A stretch of 12,126 nt of DNA from Chloroflexota bacterium (GTDB lineage: Bacteria; Chloroflexota; Dehalococcoidia; Bin125), in contig JAPOXB010000121.1 in NCBI GenBank assembly GCA_026707335.1, forward strand, positions 1 through 12,126, written 5' to 3'. Position 1 is the stretch's first letter. Each line of letters opens with the position of its first letter. Positions 1 through 5,991 of the stretch are shown here, piece by piece. Below the pieces are notes generated by a model. That model was not told the origin of the DNA, did no database searches, and was given only the letters and a program-made list of their open reading frames with translations. A program made the translations under genes and the position numbers.

Positions 1-2
1 GC

Positions 3-629
3 TACACGACGATCCAGAACTGGTCGAACAACGTCTACAACCTCGTCACCAAGCGGGCCGCCGCCTACGCCGACGCGCAGATGAGCTGGGTCGACGGCAA
101 CCTGGGCAGCAAGCTCACGATGAAGTACCCGGCCGTCTACCTGATGGAGCCGGGCGCGCACGGCGAGGTGCTCTCGATCGCCTTCGCCGGCCACGGGCAG
201 CACCAGGACGCGGGCGCCAAGATGGTGCACGCCGCCCCCGGCACCAGCTCGGTCATCACCAGCAAGAGCCTCGCCATCGACGGCGGGCGCACCTCCTACC
301 GCGGCCTCGTCAAGGTCTACGAGGGCGCCGAGGGCTGCCGCTCGAACGTGCGCTGCGACGCGCTCATGCTCGACGACGCCTCGCGCTCCGACACCTACCC
401 GTACATGGAGATCGACGAGCGCCGCGTGGACATCGCCCACGAGGCCACCGTCTCCAAGGTCGGCGAGGAGCAGCTGTTCTACCTCATGGCGCGCGGCATC
501 CCCGAGGACCAGGCGACGAAGATGATCGTCAACGGCTTCGTGGAGCCCATCGTCAAGGAATTGCCCATGGAGTACGCGGTGGAACTCAACCGCCTCGTGG
601 AACTGCAGATGGAGGGGGCGATCGGCTAG
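3..629 (+). CDS. sufB: Fe-S cluster assembly scaffold SufB (C-terminal part, cut by window edge)
   Basis: Only the last 208 residues are in the window; the reading frame is open from base 3 and the start lies upstream. SufB forms the SufBC2D (or SufBC) scaffold on which [Fe-S] clusters are built in the cytoplasm. The visible part begins YTTIQNWSNNVYNLVTKRA, a hallmark SufB stretch. It then shows the conserved RCDALML cysteine (codon 354-356), matching the cluster or sulfur-accepting cysteine near E. coli C405, and the HEAT segment (codons 438-449) carrying the conserved His-Glu pair. The tail QLFYLMARGIPEDQA through MIVNGFVEPIVKELP is the shared SufB/SufD C-terminal helix region and is paralogous to the end of the SufD gene downstream. 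It is followed 37 nt later by the A-type carrier gene. Identification is very secure; the missing N-terminus cannot be judged. Confidence 0.97.
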   Translation, partial: YTTIQNWSNNVYNLVTKRAAAYADAQMSWVDGNLGSKLTMKYPAVYLMEPGAHGEVLSIAFAGHGQHQDAGAKMVHAAPGTSSVITSKSLAIDGGRTSYRGLVKVYEGAEGCRSNVRCDALMLDDASRSDTYPYMEIDERRVDIAHEATVSKVGEEQLFYLMARGIPEDQATKMIVNGFVEPIVKELPMEYAVELNRLVELQMEGAIG

Positions 630-666
630 CCGCCGATTCCCCACAGCATCAGGAAAGGCCCGACAC

Positions 667-1092
667 ATGCAACTCACCGTCACCGACAGCGCCAGCGAGA
701 AACTCACCAACATCGTCGCGCAGCGGCCCGAAGCCGGGCTGGGCGTGCGCATCTTCGCCCAGGAGGGCGGCGGCGGTGGCTGCGGGGGCGGTTGCGGCGG
801 CGGCGGCATGCGCTTCGGCATGGCCTTCGACAACGCGCAGCAGGGCGACGCCCACGTCACCGTCGGCAGCCTGGAGTTCCTGGTCGACCCCGTGTCGGCG
901 CAGGCGCTGGAGGGCGCGTCGATCGACTGGGTGGAGAACGTGATGAACTCCGGCTTCGCGATCACCGCGCCCAACGCCCCCAAGGCCGCCGGCGGCGGTG
1001 GCTGCGGCTGCGGCGCCAACGAGGCCCAGGCTGGCGCCCAGGCCGCGCACGGCGGCTGCGGCGGGGGAGGGTGTGGCTGCGGTGGTCACTAG
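667..1092 (+). CDS. A-type Fe-S carrier (HesB/IscA/SufA family) with Gly/Cys-rich loop and tail
   Basis: A 141-residue protein. A-type carriers accept Fe-S clusters from the SUF scaffold and pass them to apo-proteins. The fold signature is present: N-terminal LTVTDSASEKLTNIV, VRIFA, the core FLVDPVSAQALEGASIDWVE, FAITAPNAP, and a CGCG motif (C113, C115). Two regions are unusual. The first-cysteine loop, normally GGCSGF-like, is expanded to a Gly tract holding C39 and C43, roughly nine residues longer than in ErpA. After the usual end the protein has an Ala/Gln linker and a second Gly/Cys stretch with C131, C136, C138 and a terminal His, which repeats GGGGCGCG exactly (residues 109-116 and 132-139). 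An AGGAAAGG ribosome site lies at 651-658, 8 nt before the ATG. It sits between sufB and sufD, so it is very likely co-transcribed and part of SUF. The family call is firm; the role of the tail is unknown. Confidence 0.88.
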   Translation: MQLTVTDSASEKLTNIVAQRPEAGLGVRIFAQEGGGGGCGGGCGGGGMRFGMAFDNAQQGDAHVTVGSLEFLVDPVSAQALEGASIDWVENVMNSGFAITAPNAPKAAGGGGCGCGANEAQAGAQAAHGGCGGGGCGCGGH

Positions 1093-1116
1093 ACCGTCCG
1101 GCGCGGGGCGCCGATG

Positions 1117-1120
1117 GGAG
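1117..1120 (+). promoter_or_regulatory. Ribosome binding site deciding the sufD start
   Basis: GGAG at 1117-1120 lies 8 nt before the GTG at 1129. It overlaps the alternative ATG at 1114, which itself has no clear Shine-Dalgarno upstream. This favours GTG 1129 as the sufD start. Confidence 0.55.
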
Positions 1121-1128
1121 CCGCGACC

Positions 1129-2487
1129 GTGAGCAGCGCCCTGGCGAACCCGGACGCCCCGACGAGGCCGAGCCCGGCGCTCGTCGAAGCCATCTCCAAG
1201 TTCCTCGACGAGCCGACGTGGCTGCGCGACCGCCGTCTGGAGGCCCTGCGCGCCTACGAGGTCCTCTCCTGGCCCAGCGGCCACGAGGAGGAGTGGCGGC
1301 GCACGCCCATGGACGGCGTCCCCCTCGACGGCTATGCGGTGCATCTGCCGTCGGCCGCCGGGGCGCCGGCGCGGCTGGCCGCGCTCGGGCTCGACTCGGG
1401 CAGCCGCGTCGCGCAGACCGACGGCGTCCTGCTGGCGCGATCGCTCGACCCGACGCTGGCGGCGCAGGGGGTGATCCTGGCGCCGCTGTCGCAGGCGGCG
1501 CGCGAGGATGAGGCGCTGGTCCGCGCCTACCTCCACGCGACCGTGCCCGTCACCGAGAGCCGCTTCACGGCGCTCAGCGCCGCCCTCTGGACACAGGGGC
1601 TGTTCTGCTACGTCCCCAAGGGCGTCCAGGTCGACGTCCCCTTGCGTCACCTGATCGGCAAGTCCGCGCCCGGAGCGGGCGCGCAGGGGCTCTTCGGGCA
1701 GACGCTGCTCGTCGCCGGGGAGGGCGCCGCCGTCAGCCTGATCGAGGCCGCCGCCTCGGACGACGGCCCGGCCGGCGCGAGCGCCTTCGCGCACCGCACG
1801 GTCGAGATCGCGGCCGGGGTCAACAGCGACGTGCGCTACGTCGGCTTGCAGCACTGGGGCCACGACGTCAACGCCTTCGTCACGCAACGGCTGCGCACCG
1901 CCCGCGACGCCCGCGTGCTCTCCGCCTCCGTCGCCTTCGGCGGGCGGCTCAGCCGGGAACGCATCGTGCTCGACGCCGCCGAGGACGGCATCAGCGCCGA
2001 CCTCGTGGGGCTGTTCGTGGGCACGGGCGACCAGCACATCGAATACGACACGCGGCAGGACCACACCGCCGTGGGCGGCCGCAGCGACCTGCAGATCAAG
2101 GGCGCGCTCGACGACCGCGCCAGCGCCGTGCAGTACGGCGTCGTCGCGATCTCGCCGGAGGGGCAGAAGACCTCGGGCCACCAGACGATGCGCAACCTGC
2201 TGCTCAGCAGCGGCGCCGGCGCCGACCCGATCCCCGTGCTCGAGATCGAGGCCGACGACGTGCAGTGCTCCCACGCGGCCGCCGTCGGTCCCGTGGACCC
2301 GGACCACATCTTCTACCTGCAAACGCGCGGCATCCCGCCGGAGGAGGCCGAGCGCATGGTCGTGCAGGGCTTCCTCGACGTCGTCACGCAGCGGCTACCC
2401 GACGAGGATCTGCGCCACGCGGTGGACGAGTTGGTGCACGAGCGGCTGGACCCCGCTCCCACCGGGAACGACGGAGGCGCGTCGTGA
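1129..2487 (+). CDS. sufD: Fe-S cluster assembly protein SufD
   Basis: SufD is the SufB paralogue that completes the SufBC2D scaffold complex in the cytoplasm. The protein is 452 residues from the GTG at 1129; an in-frame ATG at 1114 would add five residues but lacks a ribosome site. The N-terminal helical region includes WLRDRRLEALRAYEVLSWP and EEEWRRTPMDG. The centre is the right-handed beta-helix typical of SufB/D, for example QHWGHDVNAFVTQRL and ISADLVGLFVGTGDQHIEY. The C-terminal part has DVQCSHAAAVGPVDPDHIFY with C380 and H382, where H382 corresponds to the conserved SufD histidine implicated in cluster assembly with SufB. The tail TRGIPPEEAERMVVQGFL matches the SufB tail in the same operon. 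The stop overlaps the Rieske gene by 4 nt. sufC does not follow, unlike E. coli sufABCDSE and actinobacterial suf operons. Confidence 0.95.
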   Translation: MSSALANPDAPTRPSPALVEAISKFLDEPTWLRDRRLEALRAYEVLSWPSGHEEEWRRTPMDGVPLDGYAVHLPSAAGAPARLAALGLDSGSRVAQTDGVLLARSLDPTLAAQGVILAPLSQAAREDEALVRAYLHATVPVTESRFTALSAALWTQGLFCYVPKGVQVDVPLRHLIGKSAPGAGAQGLFGQTLLVAGEGAAVSLIEAAASDDGPAGASAFAHRTVEIAAGVNSDVRYVGLQHWGHDVNAFVTQRLRTARDARVLSASVAFGGRLSRERIVLDAAEDGISADLVGLFVGTGDQHIEYDTRQDHTAVGGRSDLQIKGALDDRASAVQYGVVAISPEGQKTSGHQTMRNLLLSSGAGADPIPVLEIEADDVQCSHAAAVGPVDPDHIFYLQTRGIPPEEAERMVVQGFLDVVTQRLPDEDLRHAVDELVHERLDPAPTGNDGGAS

Positions 2488-2801
2488 GCGACTTCGCCCG
2501 CGTCGCCAGCGCCGCCGACGTGCCCGCCGGCACGGCGCGCGTCGTCGATGTGGGTGGGCGCAGCATCGCGCTCTGCCACGTCGAGGGCGACGCGATCTAC
2601 GCGATCGACAACGTCTGCACGCACGACGACGGCCCCCTGGGCGATGGGACGCTGCACGCCGACCGCGTCGAGTGCCCCCGCCACGGCGCCCTCTTCGACG
2701 TGCGCACCGGCGCGGCCAAGACCCTGCCGGCCGTGCGCGGCGTGCGCAGCTACCCCGTGCGCATCGTCGGCGGCGACGTCGAAGTCGCGCTGGACGGGTG
2801 A
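2484..2801 (+). CDS. Rieske [2Fe-2S] ferredoxin-like protein
   Basis: A 105-residue single-domain Rieske protein, without a signal peptide or membrane anchor, so a soluble cytoplasmic electron carrier or accessory factor. The two Rieske boxes are intact: C45-T-H47 (in VCTHDDGPL) and C64-P-R-H67 (in ECPRHGALFD), 16 residues apart. These give the two Cys and two His ligands of a Rieske cluster. The size matches ferredoxin subunits of the non-heme iron dioxygenase type, and genes of this type are known inside suf operons of Actinobacteria and Chloroflexota, where their exact role is not settled. The GTG start overlaps the sufD stop as GTGA, and GGAGG at 2473-2477 lies 6 nt upstream. Longer in-frame versions reaching back into sufD (to 2265) are shadow coding. 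A role in electron supply to SUF assembly is inference from position. Confidence 0.93.
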   Translation: MSDFARVASAADVPAGTARVVDVGGRSIALCHVEGDAIYAIDNVCTHDDGPLGDGTLHADRVECPRHGALFDVRTGAAKTLPAVRGVRSYPVRIVGGDVEVALDG

Positions 2802-2806
2802 GGGCG

Positions 2807-4120
2807 ATGGTCCGGCACGCGACCCCGACCGGCCCCGGCAGGCTCGACGTCGATTCGCTGCGCGCCGACTTCCCCATCCTGCAGCGGCGCGTGCACGGCC
2901 ATCCGCTGGTCTACCTCGACAACGCCGCCACGACGCAGAAGCCGCAGGCCGTCATCGACGCGCTGGTGGATTACTACTCCACGACCAACGCCAACATTCA
3001 CCGCGGGCTGCACACCCTGGCCGAGGAAGCGACCGCCGCCTACGAGGACGTGCGCCGCCGCACGGCCGCTTTCATCAACGCCGGCTCGCCGCGCGAGGTG
3101 ATCTTCACGCGCAACACCACCGAGTCGCTCAACCTGCTCGCCTACAGCCTGGGCGCCCGCCTGGGGCCCGGCGACGAGATCGTCCTCAGCGACATGGAGC
3201 ACCACTCGAACCTGGTGCCCTGGCAACTGGCGGCCCGGCGGCACGGCGCCCGGCTGCGCTTCCTCTCCGTGGACGACGACGGCCGCCTGGACCTCGACGA
3301 AGCGCGGGCGCTGATCGGGCCGCGCACGCGCATCGTCTCGGTCGTGCAGATGTCGAACGTGCTGGGCACGATCAACCCCGTAGCCGCGCTGGTCGAGATG
3401 GCCCACGCCGCCGGCGCGCTGATGATCGTGGACGGGGCGCAGAGCGTGCCCCACATGCCGGTCGACGTGCAGACGCTGGGCGCCGACTTCCTCGCCTTCT
3501 CGGCGCACAAGATGCTGGGGCCCACCGGCGTCGGCGTGCTCTGGGGCCGCAAGGACCTGCTCGACGACATGGACCCGTTCCTCGGCGGCGGCGAGATGAT
3601 CAGCCTCGTGCAGCGCGAGGAATCGACCTGGGCGGCGCTGCCCAACAAGTTCGAGGCCGGCACGCCCAACATCGCCGACGTGATCGCCTTCGGGCCGGCG
3701 CTCGACTATCTGACCCGGGTCGGCATGGACGCCGTGCGGGCGCACGAGGTGGAGACGATCGCCTACGCGCTCGACCGGCTCAACGCGACCGATGGGCTGA
3801 CGGTCTACGGCCCGCCCGACCCGGAGGAGCGCGGCGGCGTCGCGGCGTTCAACTACCTCGACATCCACGCGCACGACCTGAGCACCATCCTCGACGGCGA
3901 AGGCGTCGCCATCCGCGCCGGCCACCACTGCGCCCAGCCGTTGATGCGCCGCCTGGCCGTGCCGGCCACGGCCCGCGCCAGCTTCTACCTCTACAACCGC
4001 CCGGACGAGGTCGACGCGATGATCGACGCCCTGGGGACGGCGGCGGGGCTGTTCGGGCACGCGCCCCCCACCGGCACGGGCGTCGGCGCCGGCGCCGGGG
4101 GGCGGGGCGCCCGTGTCTGA
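2807..4120 (+). CDS. sufS: Cysteine desulfurase SufS
   Basis: A PLP-dependent group II cysteine desulfurase that converts L-cysteine to L-alanine and leaves a persulfide used for Fe-S assembly. It is 437 residues from the ATG at 2807; a GTG at 2798 overlapping the previous stop (GTGA) is an equally possible start adding three residues. Typical motifs appear in order: YLDNAATTQKPQAVIDAL, NANIHRGLHTLAEEAT, MEHHSNLVPWQ, DGAQSVPHMPVDVQ, SAHKMLGPTGVGVLWG with the PLP lysine K235, and IRAGHHCAQPLMRR with the persulfide-carrying C375. RAGHHCAQP is the group II (SufS) form rather than that of IscS. The last 15 residues are a low-complexity Gly/Ala/Val tail, probably disordered. The gene overlaps sufU by 8 nt, which fits SufU being the sulfur acceptor of SufS. 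Confidence 0.97.
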   Translation: MVRHATPTGPGRLDVDSLRADFPILQRRVHGHPLVYLDNAATTQKPQAVIDALVDYYSTTNANIHRGLHTLAEEATAAYEDVRRRTAAFINAGSPREVIFTRNTTESLNLLAYSLGARLGPGDEIVLSDMEHHSNLVPWQLAARRHGARLRFLSVDDDGRLDLDEARALIGPRTRIVSVVQMSNVLGTINPVAALVEMAHAAGALMIVDGAQSVPHMPVDVQTLGADFLAFSAHKMLGPTGVGVLWGRKDLLDDMDPFLGGGEMISLVQREESTWAALPNKFEAGTPNIADVIAFGPALDYLTRVGMDAVRAHEVETIAYALDRLNATDGLTVYGPPDPEERGGVAAFNYLDIHAHDLSTILDGEGVAIRAGHHCAQPLMRRLAVPATARASFYLYNRPDEVDAMIDALGTAAGLFGHAPPTGTGVGAGAGGRGARV

Positions 4121-4673
4121 CCGGCCGGGCTCGAACCGGGTGGCCCAGTACGGCGTCGTCTTCGACGACCTGTACCGCGACCTGATCCTCGACCACTACC
4201 GCAACCCGCGGAACAAGGGCGGCCTGGACGACGCCGGCGTCGTCGTCGAGGGGTTCAACCCCTCCTGCGGCGACGAGGTGAGCGTGGCCCTGCGGCTCGA
4301 CACCCCGAACGGCGGCGGGACCGCCGCCGAGGACGCGCGCGTGCAGCAGATCCGCTTCGGCGGGCAGGGCTGCTCGATCAGCCAGAGCTCCGCCTCGATG
4401 CTGACCGAGGAGACCGCGGGCCGGCCCATCGCCGACGTGCGGGCGCTGTCGCGGGCCGTGCAGCGGATGCTCACCGACGACGGCTTCGACCTCGACAGCG
4501 CCGACGTGGGCGATCTCGAGGCGCTGTCGGGCGTGGCCCGCTTCCCGGTGCGGATCAAGTGCGCGCTGCTCGCCTGGAAGGTGCTCGACGAAGCCATCAA
4601 GGTGGTCGCGGGCCCCGACCCGGCCGGCGGCGAGGCCGACGAAGAGATTCAGACCCGAGTCACGAGCGCCTGA
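4113..4673 (+). CDS. sufU: SufU, zinc-dependent sulfur acceptor of SufS (IscU-like fold)
   Basis: A 186-residue member of the IscU/SufU family. SufU takes the persulfide sulfur from SufS for delivery to the SUF scaffold. The fold is marked by LYRDLILDHYRNPRNKG, NPSCGDEV (C52, D54), GQGCSISQSSASM (C87) and RIKCALLAWKVL (C150); these three Cys and the Asp are the usual zinc/sulfur ligands. The 63-residue step from C87 to C150 is close to that of B. subtilis SufU and longer than in IscU, and no LPPVK chaperone site is seen, so this is the SufU branch. Oddities are about 10 extra residues between C52 and C87 (TPNGGGTAAED region), a short N-terminal extension, and an acidic C-terminal tail. The GTG start overlaps the sufS stop by 8 nt; a GTG at 4140 is a weaker alternative. 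Confidence 0.94.
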   Translation: MSDRPGSNRVAQYGVVFDDLYRDLILDHYRNPRNKGGLDDAGVVVEGFNPSCGDEVSVALRLDTPNGGGTAAEDARVQQIRFGGQGCSISQSSASMLTEETAGRPIADVRALSRAVQRMLTDDGFDLDSADVGDLEALSGVARFPVRIKCALLAWKVLDEAIKVVAGPDPAGGEADEEIQTRVTSA

Positions 4674-4702
4674 GGCGCGCAGCCAGCAGGACGGAGCCGC
4701 CC

Positions 4703-5056
4703 ATGACCGACGAGACCCAGCAGCCGACCGGCGACGCGGTCGATGAGGAGATCGTGCGGGGGATGCTGAAGACGGTCTTCGACCCCGAGATCGGGATCAA
4801 CATCGTCGACCTGGGACTGGTCTACGAGATCCACGTGGAGGACATCGAGGACGAGCCGCGCAAGAAGGCGCGCATCGTGCACACGCTGACGACCCCCGCC
4901 TGCCCCATCGGTCCGATGATCCGGGCGCAGATCGAGCAGGCCGTGTCGCTGCTGGAGGGCATCGACTCCGTCGAGACGGAGTTGGTCTTCAGCCCGCCCT
5001 GGGACCCCCGCGAGATGTGCTCCGACGAGGCCAAGTTCGAACTCGGTATCTTCTGA
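4703..5056 (+). CDS. sufT: SufT-like DUF59/MIP18-family Fe-S maturation protein
   Basis: A 117-residue single DUF59 domain protein, the usual last member of Gram-positive and Chloroflexota suf clusters. Proteins of this family (SufT, PaaD-like, eukaryotic MIP18/Cia2) act as auxiliary factors in inserting Fe-S clusters into target proteins. Motifs present are DPEIGINIVDLGLVYEI (starting at D27), TTPACPIG with C67, the conserved cysteine of the family, and PPWDP followed by MCSDEAKFELGIF with C106. ACGGAG at 4691-4696 gives a ribosome site 6 nt before the ATG. It lies 29 nt after sufU, with no promoter seen between, and closes the operon. Naming it sufT rather than a generic PaaD-like protein rests mainly on the suf context. 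Confidence 0.88.
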   Translation: MTDETQQPTGDAVDEEIVRGMLKTVFDPEIGINIVDLGLVYEIHVEDIEDEPRKKARIVHTLTTPACPIGPMIRAQIEQAVSLLEGIDSVETELVFSPPWDPREMCSDEAKFELGIF

Positions 5057-5080
5057 CGCTCCGCCCGCCCGCTCCGCGGC

Positions 5081-5097
5081 CCACCGCTTCGGGGTGG
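5081..5097 (+). terminator. Possible hairpin end of the suf operon
   Basis: CCACC (5081-5085) pairs with GGTGG (5093-5097). Inside it a C(TTCG)G closing loop (5087-5092) would form the very stable UUCG tetraloop, with one bulged G. It lies 25 nt after the sufT-like stop. No T-run follows, so it is not a classical intrinsic terminator; it could be an mRNA 3'-end stabiliser or a chance structure. Confidence 0.3.
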
Positions 5098-5110
5098 ACG
5101 TCCGGCGCGC

Positions 5111-5150
5111 GTGGCGCAACATTGCCACATGATGGCACTAATGCCACCAT
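5111..5150 (+). promoter_or_regulatory. Probable operator array upstream of the HicB-like gene
   Basis: Four half-sites alternate in orientation: TGGCG 5112-5116, TGCCA 5123-5127, TGGCA 5133-5137 and TGCCA 5142-5146. Their centres are 11, 10 and 9 bp apart, about one helical turn. TGCCACATGATGGCA is an inverted repeat. The 22 bp 5129-5150 also form an imperfect palindrome matching at 18 of 22 positions around TGGCACTAATGCCA. TTGCCA at 5122-5127 resembles a -35 box (5 of 6), with a weak CACCAT at 17 nt spacing. The stretch is much less GC-rich than its surroundings. Autoregulation by the ribbon-helix-helix protein encoded just downstream is inference. Confidence 0.55.
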
Positions 5151-5197
5151 TTCCCGCGCCAGGTCCTGCGGGCAATCGGCCGATTGGAGGAGTTGGA

Positions 5198-5533
5198 GTG
5201 AGCACCGCAGCGGACCGCTACACCTACCGCGTGTTCTGGTCGGAGGAGGATGAGCAGTTCGTGGGACTCTGCGCGGAGTTCTCGTTGCTCAGCCACCTGG
5301 ACGATACGGCGGACGCGGCCTTCGCCGGCATTCGCGACCTCGTGGACTTCTGCGTCGCCGATCTCCGCGAGGAGGGGGCGCCGCTGCCCGAGCCGCTGTC
5401 GGCCCGGCGCTACAGCGGCACGCTCACGTTGCGCGTGCCGCCGGAGACCCATCGGGCGCTCGCGATGGACGCCGCCGAAGCCGGCGTCAGCATGAATCGC
5501 CTGGCCGCCGAACGTCTGGCCCTGCGCCGCTAG
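5198..5533 (+). CDS. HicB-family antitoxin-like protein (orphan)
   Basis: A 111-residue protein with HicB architecture. The N-terminal half (YTYRVFWSEEDEQFVGLCAEF, then LDDTADAAFAGIRDLVDFCV) matches the degenerate RNase H-like HicB fold. The C-terminal 40 residues (SGTLTLRVPPETHRALAMDA, then GVSMNRLAAERLAL) match a ribbon-helix-helix DNA-binding domain of the Arc/MetJ kind. In complete modules HicB blocks the HicA mRNA-cleaving toxin and represses its own operon. Here no HicA-like gene lies on either side: the upstream gap is 141 nt and the downstream gap 60 nt. It is therefore an orphan antitoxin, a stand-alone regulator, or the remnant of a module. The GTG start is chosen because GGAGGAG at 5186-5192 lies 5 nt before it; the earlier ATG at 5111 falls inside the putative operator. 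Confidence 0.8.
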   Translation: MSTAADRYTYRVFWSEEDEQFVGLCAEFSLLSHLDDTADAAFAGIRDLVDFCVADLREEGAPLPEPLSARRYSGTLTLRVPPETHRALAMDAAEAGVSMNRLAAERLALRR

Positions 5534-5593
5534 ACCGTCTGCGCAACGGGGACGTGGGCCAACGGGGGAGTCGCCGCGCCGGCCCGCGCCCGT

Positions 5594-5989
5594 TCAGTCC
5601 TCGCCGTAGACGATGAACTCCAGCAGGTTTCCGTCGGGGTCGCGCGTGTAGACGCTCGTGCCCTCGCCGGCCCCGCCCGTCAGCCGCACGGGCCCGCACA
5701 CGACGGGGACCGACAGCCCGGCCAGCTTCGCCTCGATCGAGGCCACGGTGCCCTCCCAGACGAAGCAGAAGTCGCCGCAGCCGGGCGTCGCGGTCGGCCC
5801 GCGCAGGTCGAACTCGCCCGACTGCCACAGCGCGGGCGCGTGCATGTTGATCTTGTTCGAACCGAAGTGCACCGAGTAGTAGCGCGGGCCGTGGTCCTCG
5901 ACGCGGAAGCCCAGGGCCGCGTAGAAGGCCAGCATCGCGTCGACCTGCTCGATGGGGATCGCGACGTGATCGAAGCCGCGCACACTCAT
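5594..5989 (-). CDS. VOC/glyoxalase-fold protein
   Basis: A 131-residue vicinal oxygen chelate protein made of two beta-alpha-beta-beta-beta modules. It begins with GFDHVAIPIEQVDAMLAFYA and ends with YTRDPDGNLLEFIVYGED, the typical start and end of glyoxalase/bleomycin-resistance/dioxygenase domains. H8, H50 (in NKINMH) and E124 are placed as possible metal ligands. The KINMH segment resembles small proteins often labelled as VOC 'virulence' proteins, but the substrate cannot be told. The ATG is preceded by GGGAGGAG on the minus strand, 7 nt away and inside the end of the transporter gene. The transporter stop is only 2 nt upstream, so the two genes are one transcript. A link to a transported metabolite is possible but unproven. 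Confidence 0.9.
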   Translation of the reverse strand: MSVRGFDHVAIPIEQVDAMLAFYAALGFRVEDHGPRYYSVHFGSNKINMHAPALWQSGEFDLRGPTATPGCGDFCFVWEGTVASIEAKLAGLSVPVVCGPVRLTGGAGEGTSVYTRDPDGNLLEFIVYGED

Positions 5990-5991
5990 GG

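Noticed and set aside
649..2322. Long minus-strand open frame of 557 codons opposite the A-type and sufD genes
   Set aside because: It mirrors well-identified plus-strand genes, has Ala/Arg/Gly-rich shadow composition and no recognisable domain; long antisense frames are expected at this GC content.
2750..4060. Minus-strand frame of 436 codons opposite sufS
   Set aside because: sufS is unmistakable on the plus strand; the antisense product is low-complexity Val/Arg/Gly-rich shadow sequence.
4073..4120. GGCGCC-rich palindromic stretch at the end of sufS as a regulatory hairpin
   Set aside because: It is explained by Gly/Ala codons of the low-complexity SufS tail, and no unique stem stands out.
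2548..4185. Plus-strand frame of 545 codons overlapping the Rieske gene and sufS
   Set aside because: Arg/Pro-rich translation typical of an out-of-frame reading of GC-rich genes; no ribosome site or domain.
5111..5197. N-terminal extension of the HicB-like gene to ATG 5111
   Set aside because: It would place the operator-like repeats inside the coding region and has no family similarity, while GTG 5198 has an excellent GGAGGAG site.
5057..5197. Search for a small HicA toxin gene next to HicB
   Set aside because: No open frame with the HicA dsRBD-like pattern or its catalytic His fits in this gap or in 5534-5593.
5534..5593. Possible bidirectional terminator between the convergent HicB and VOC genes (AACGGG 5561-5566 with CCCGTT 5589-5594)
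   Set aside because: Only a 6-bp stem with a 22-nt loop that runs into the VOC stop codon, and no T-run; not distinguishable from chance.
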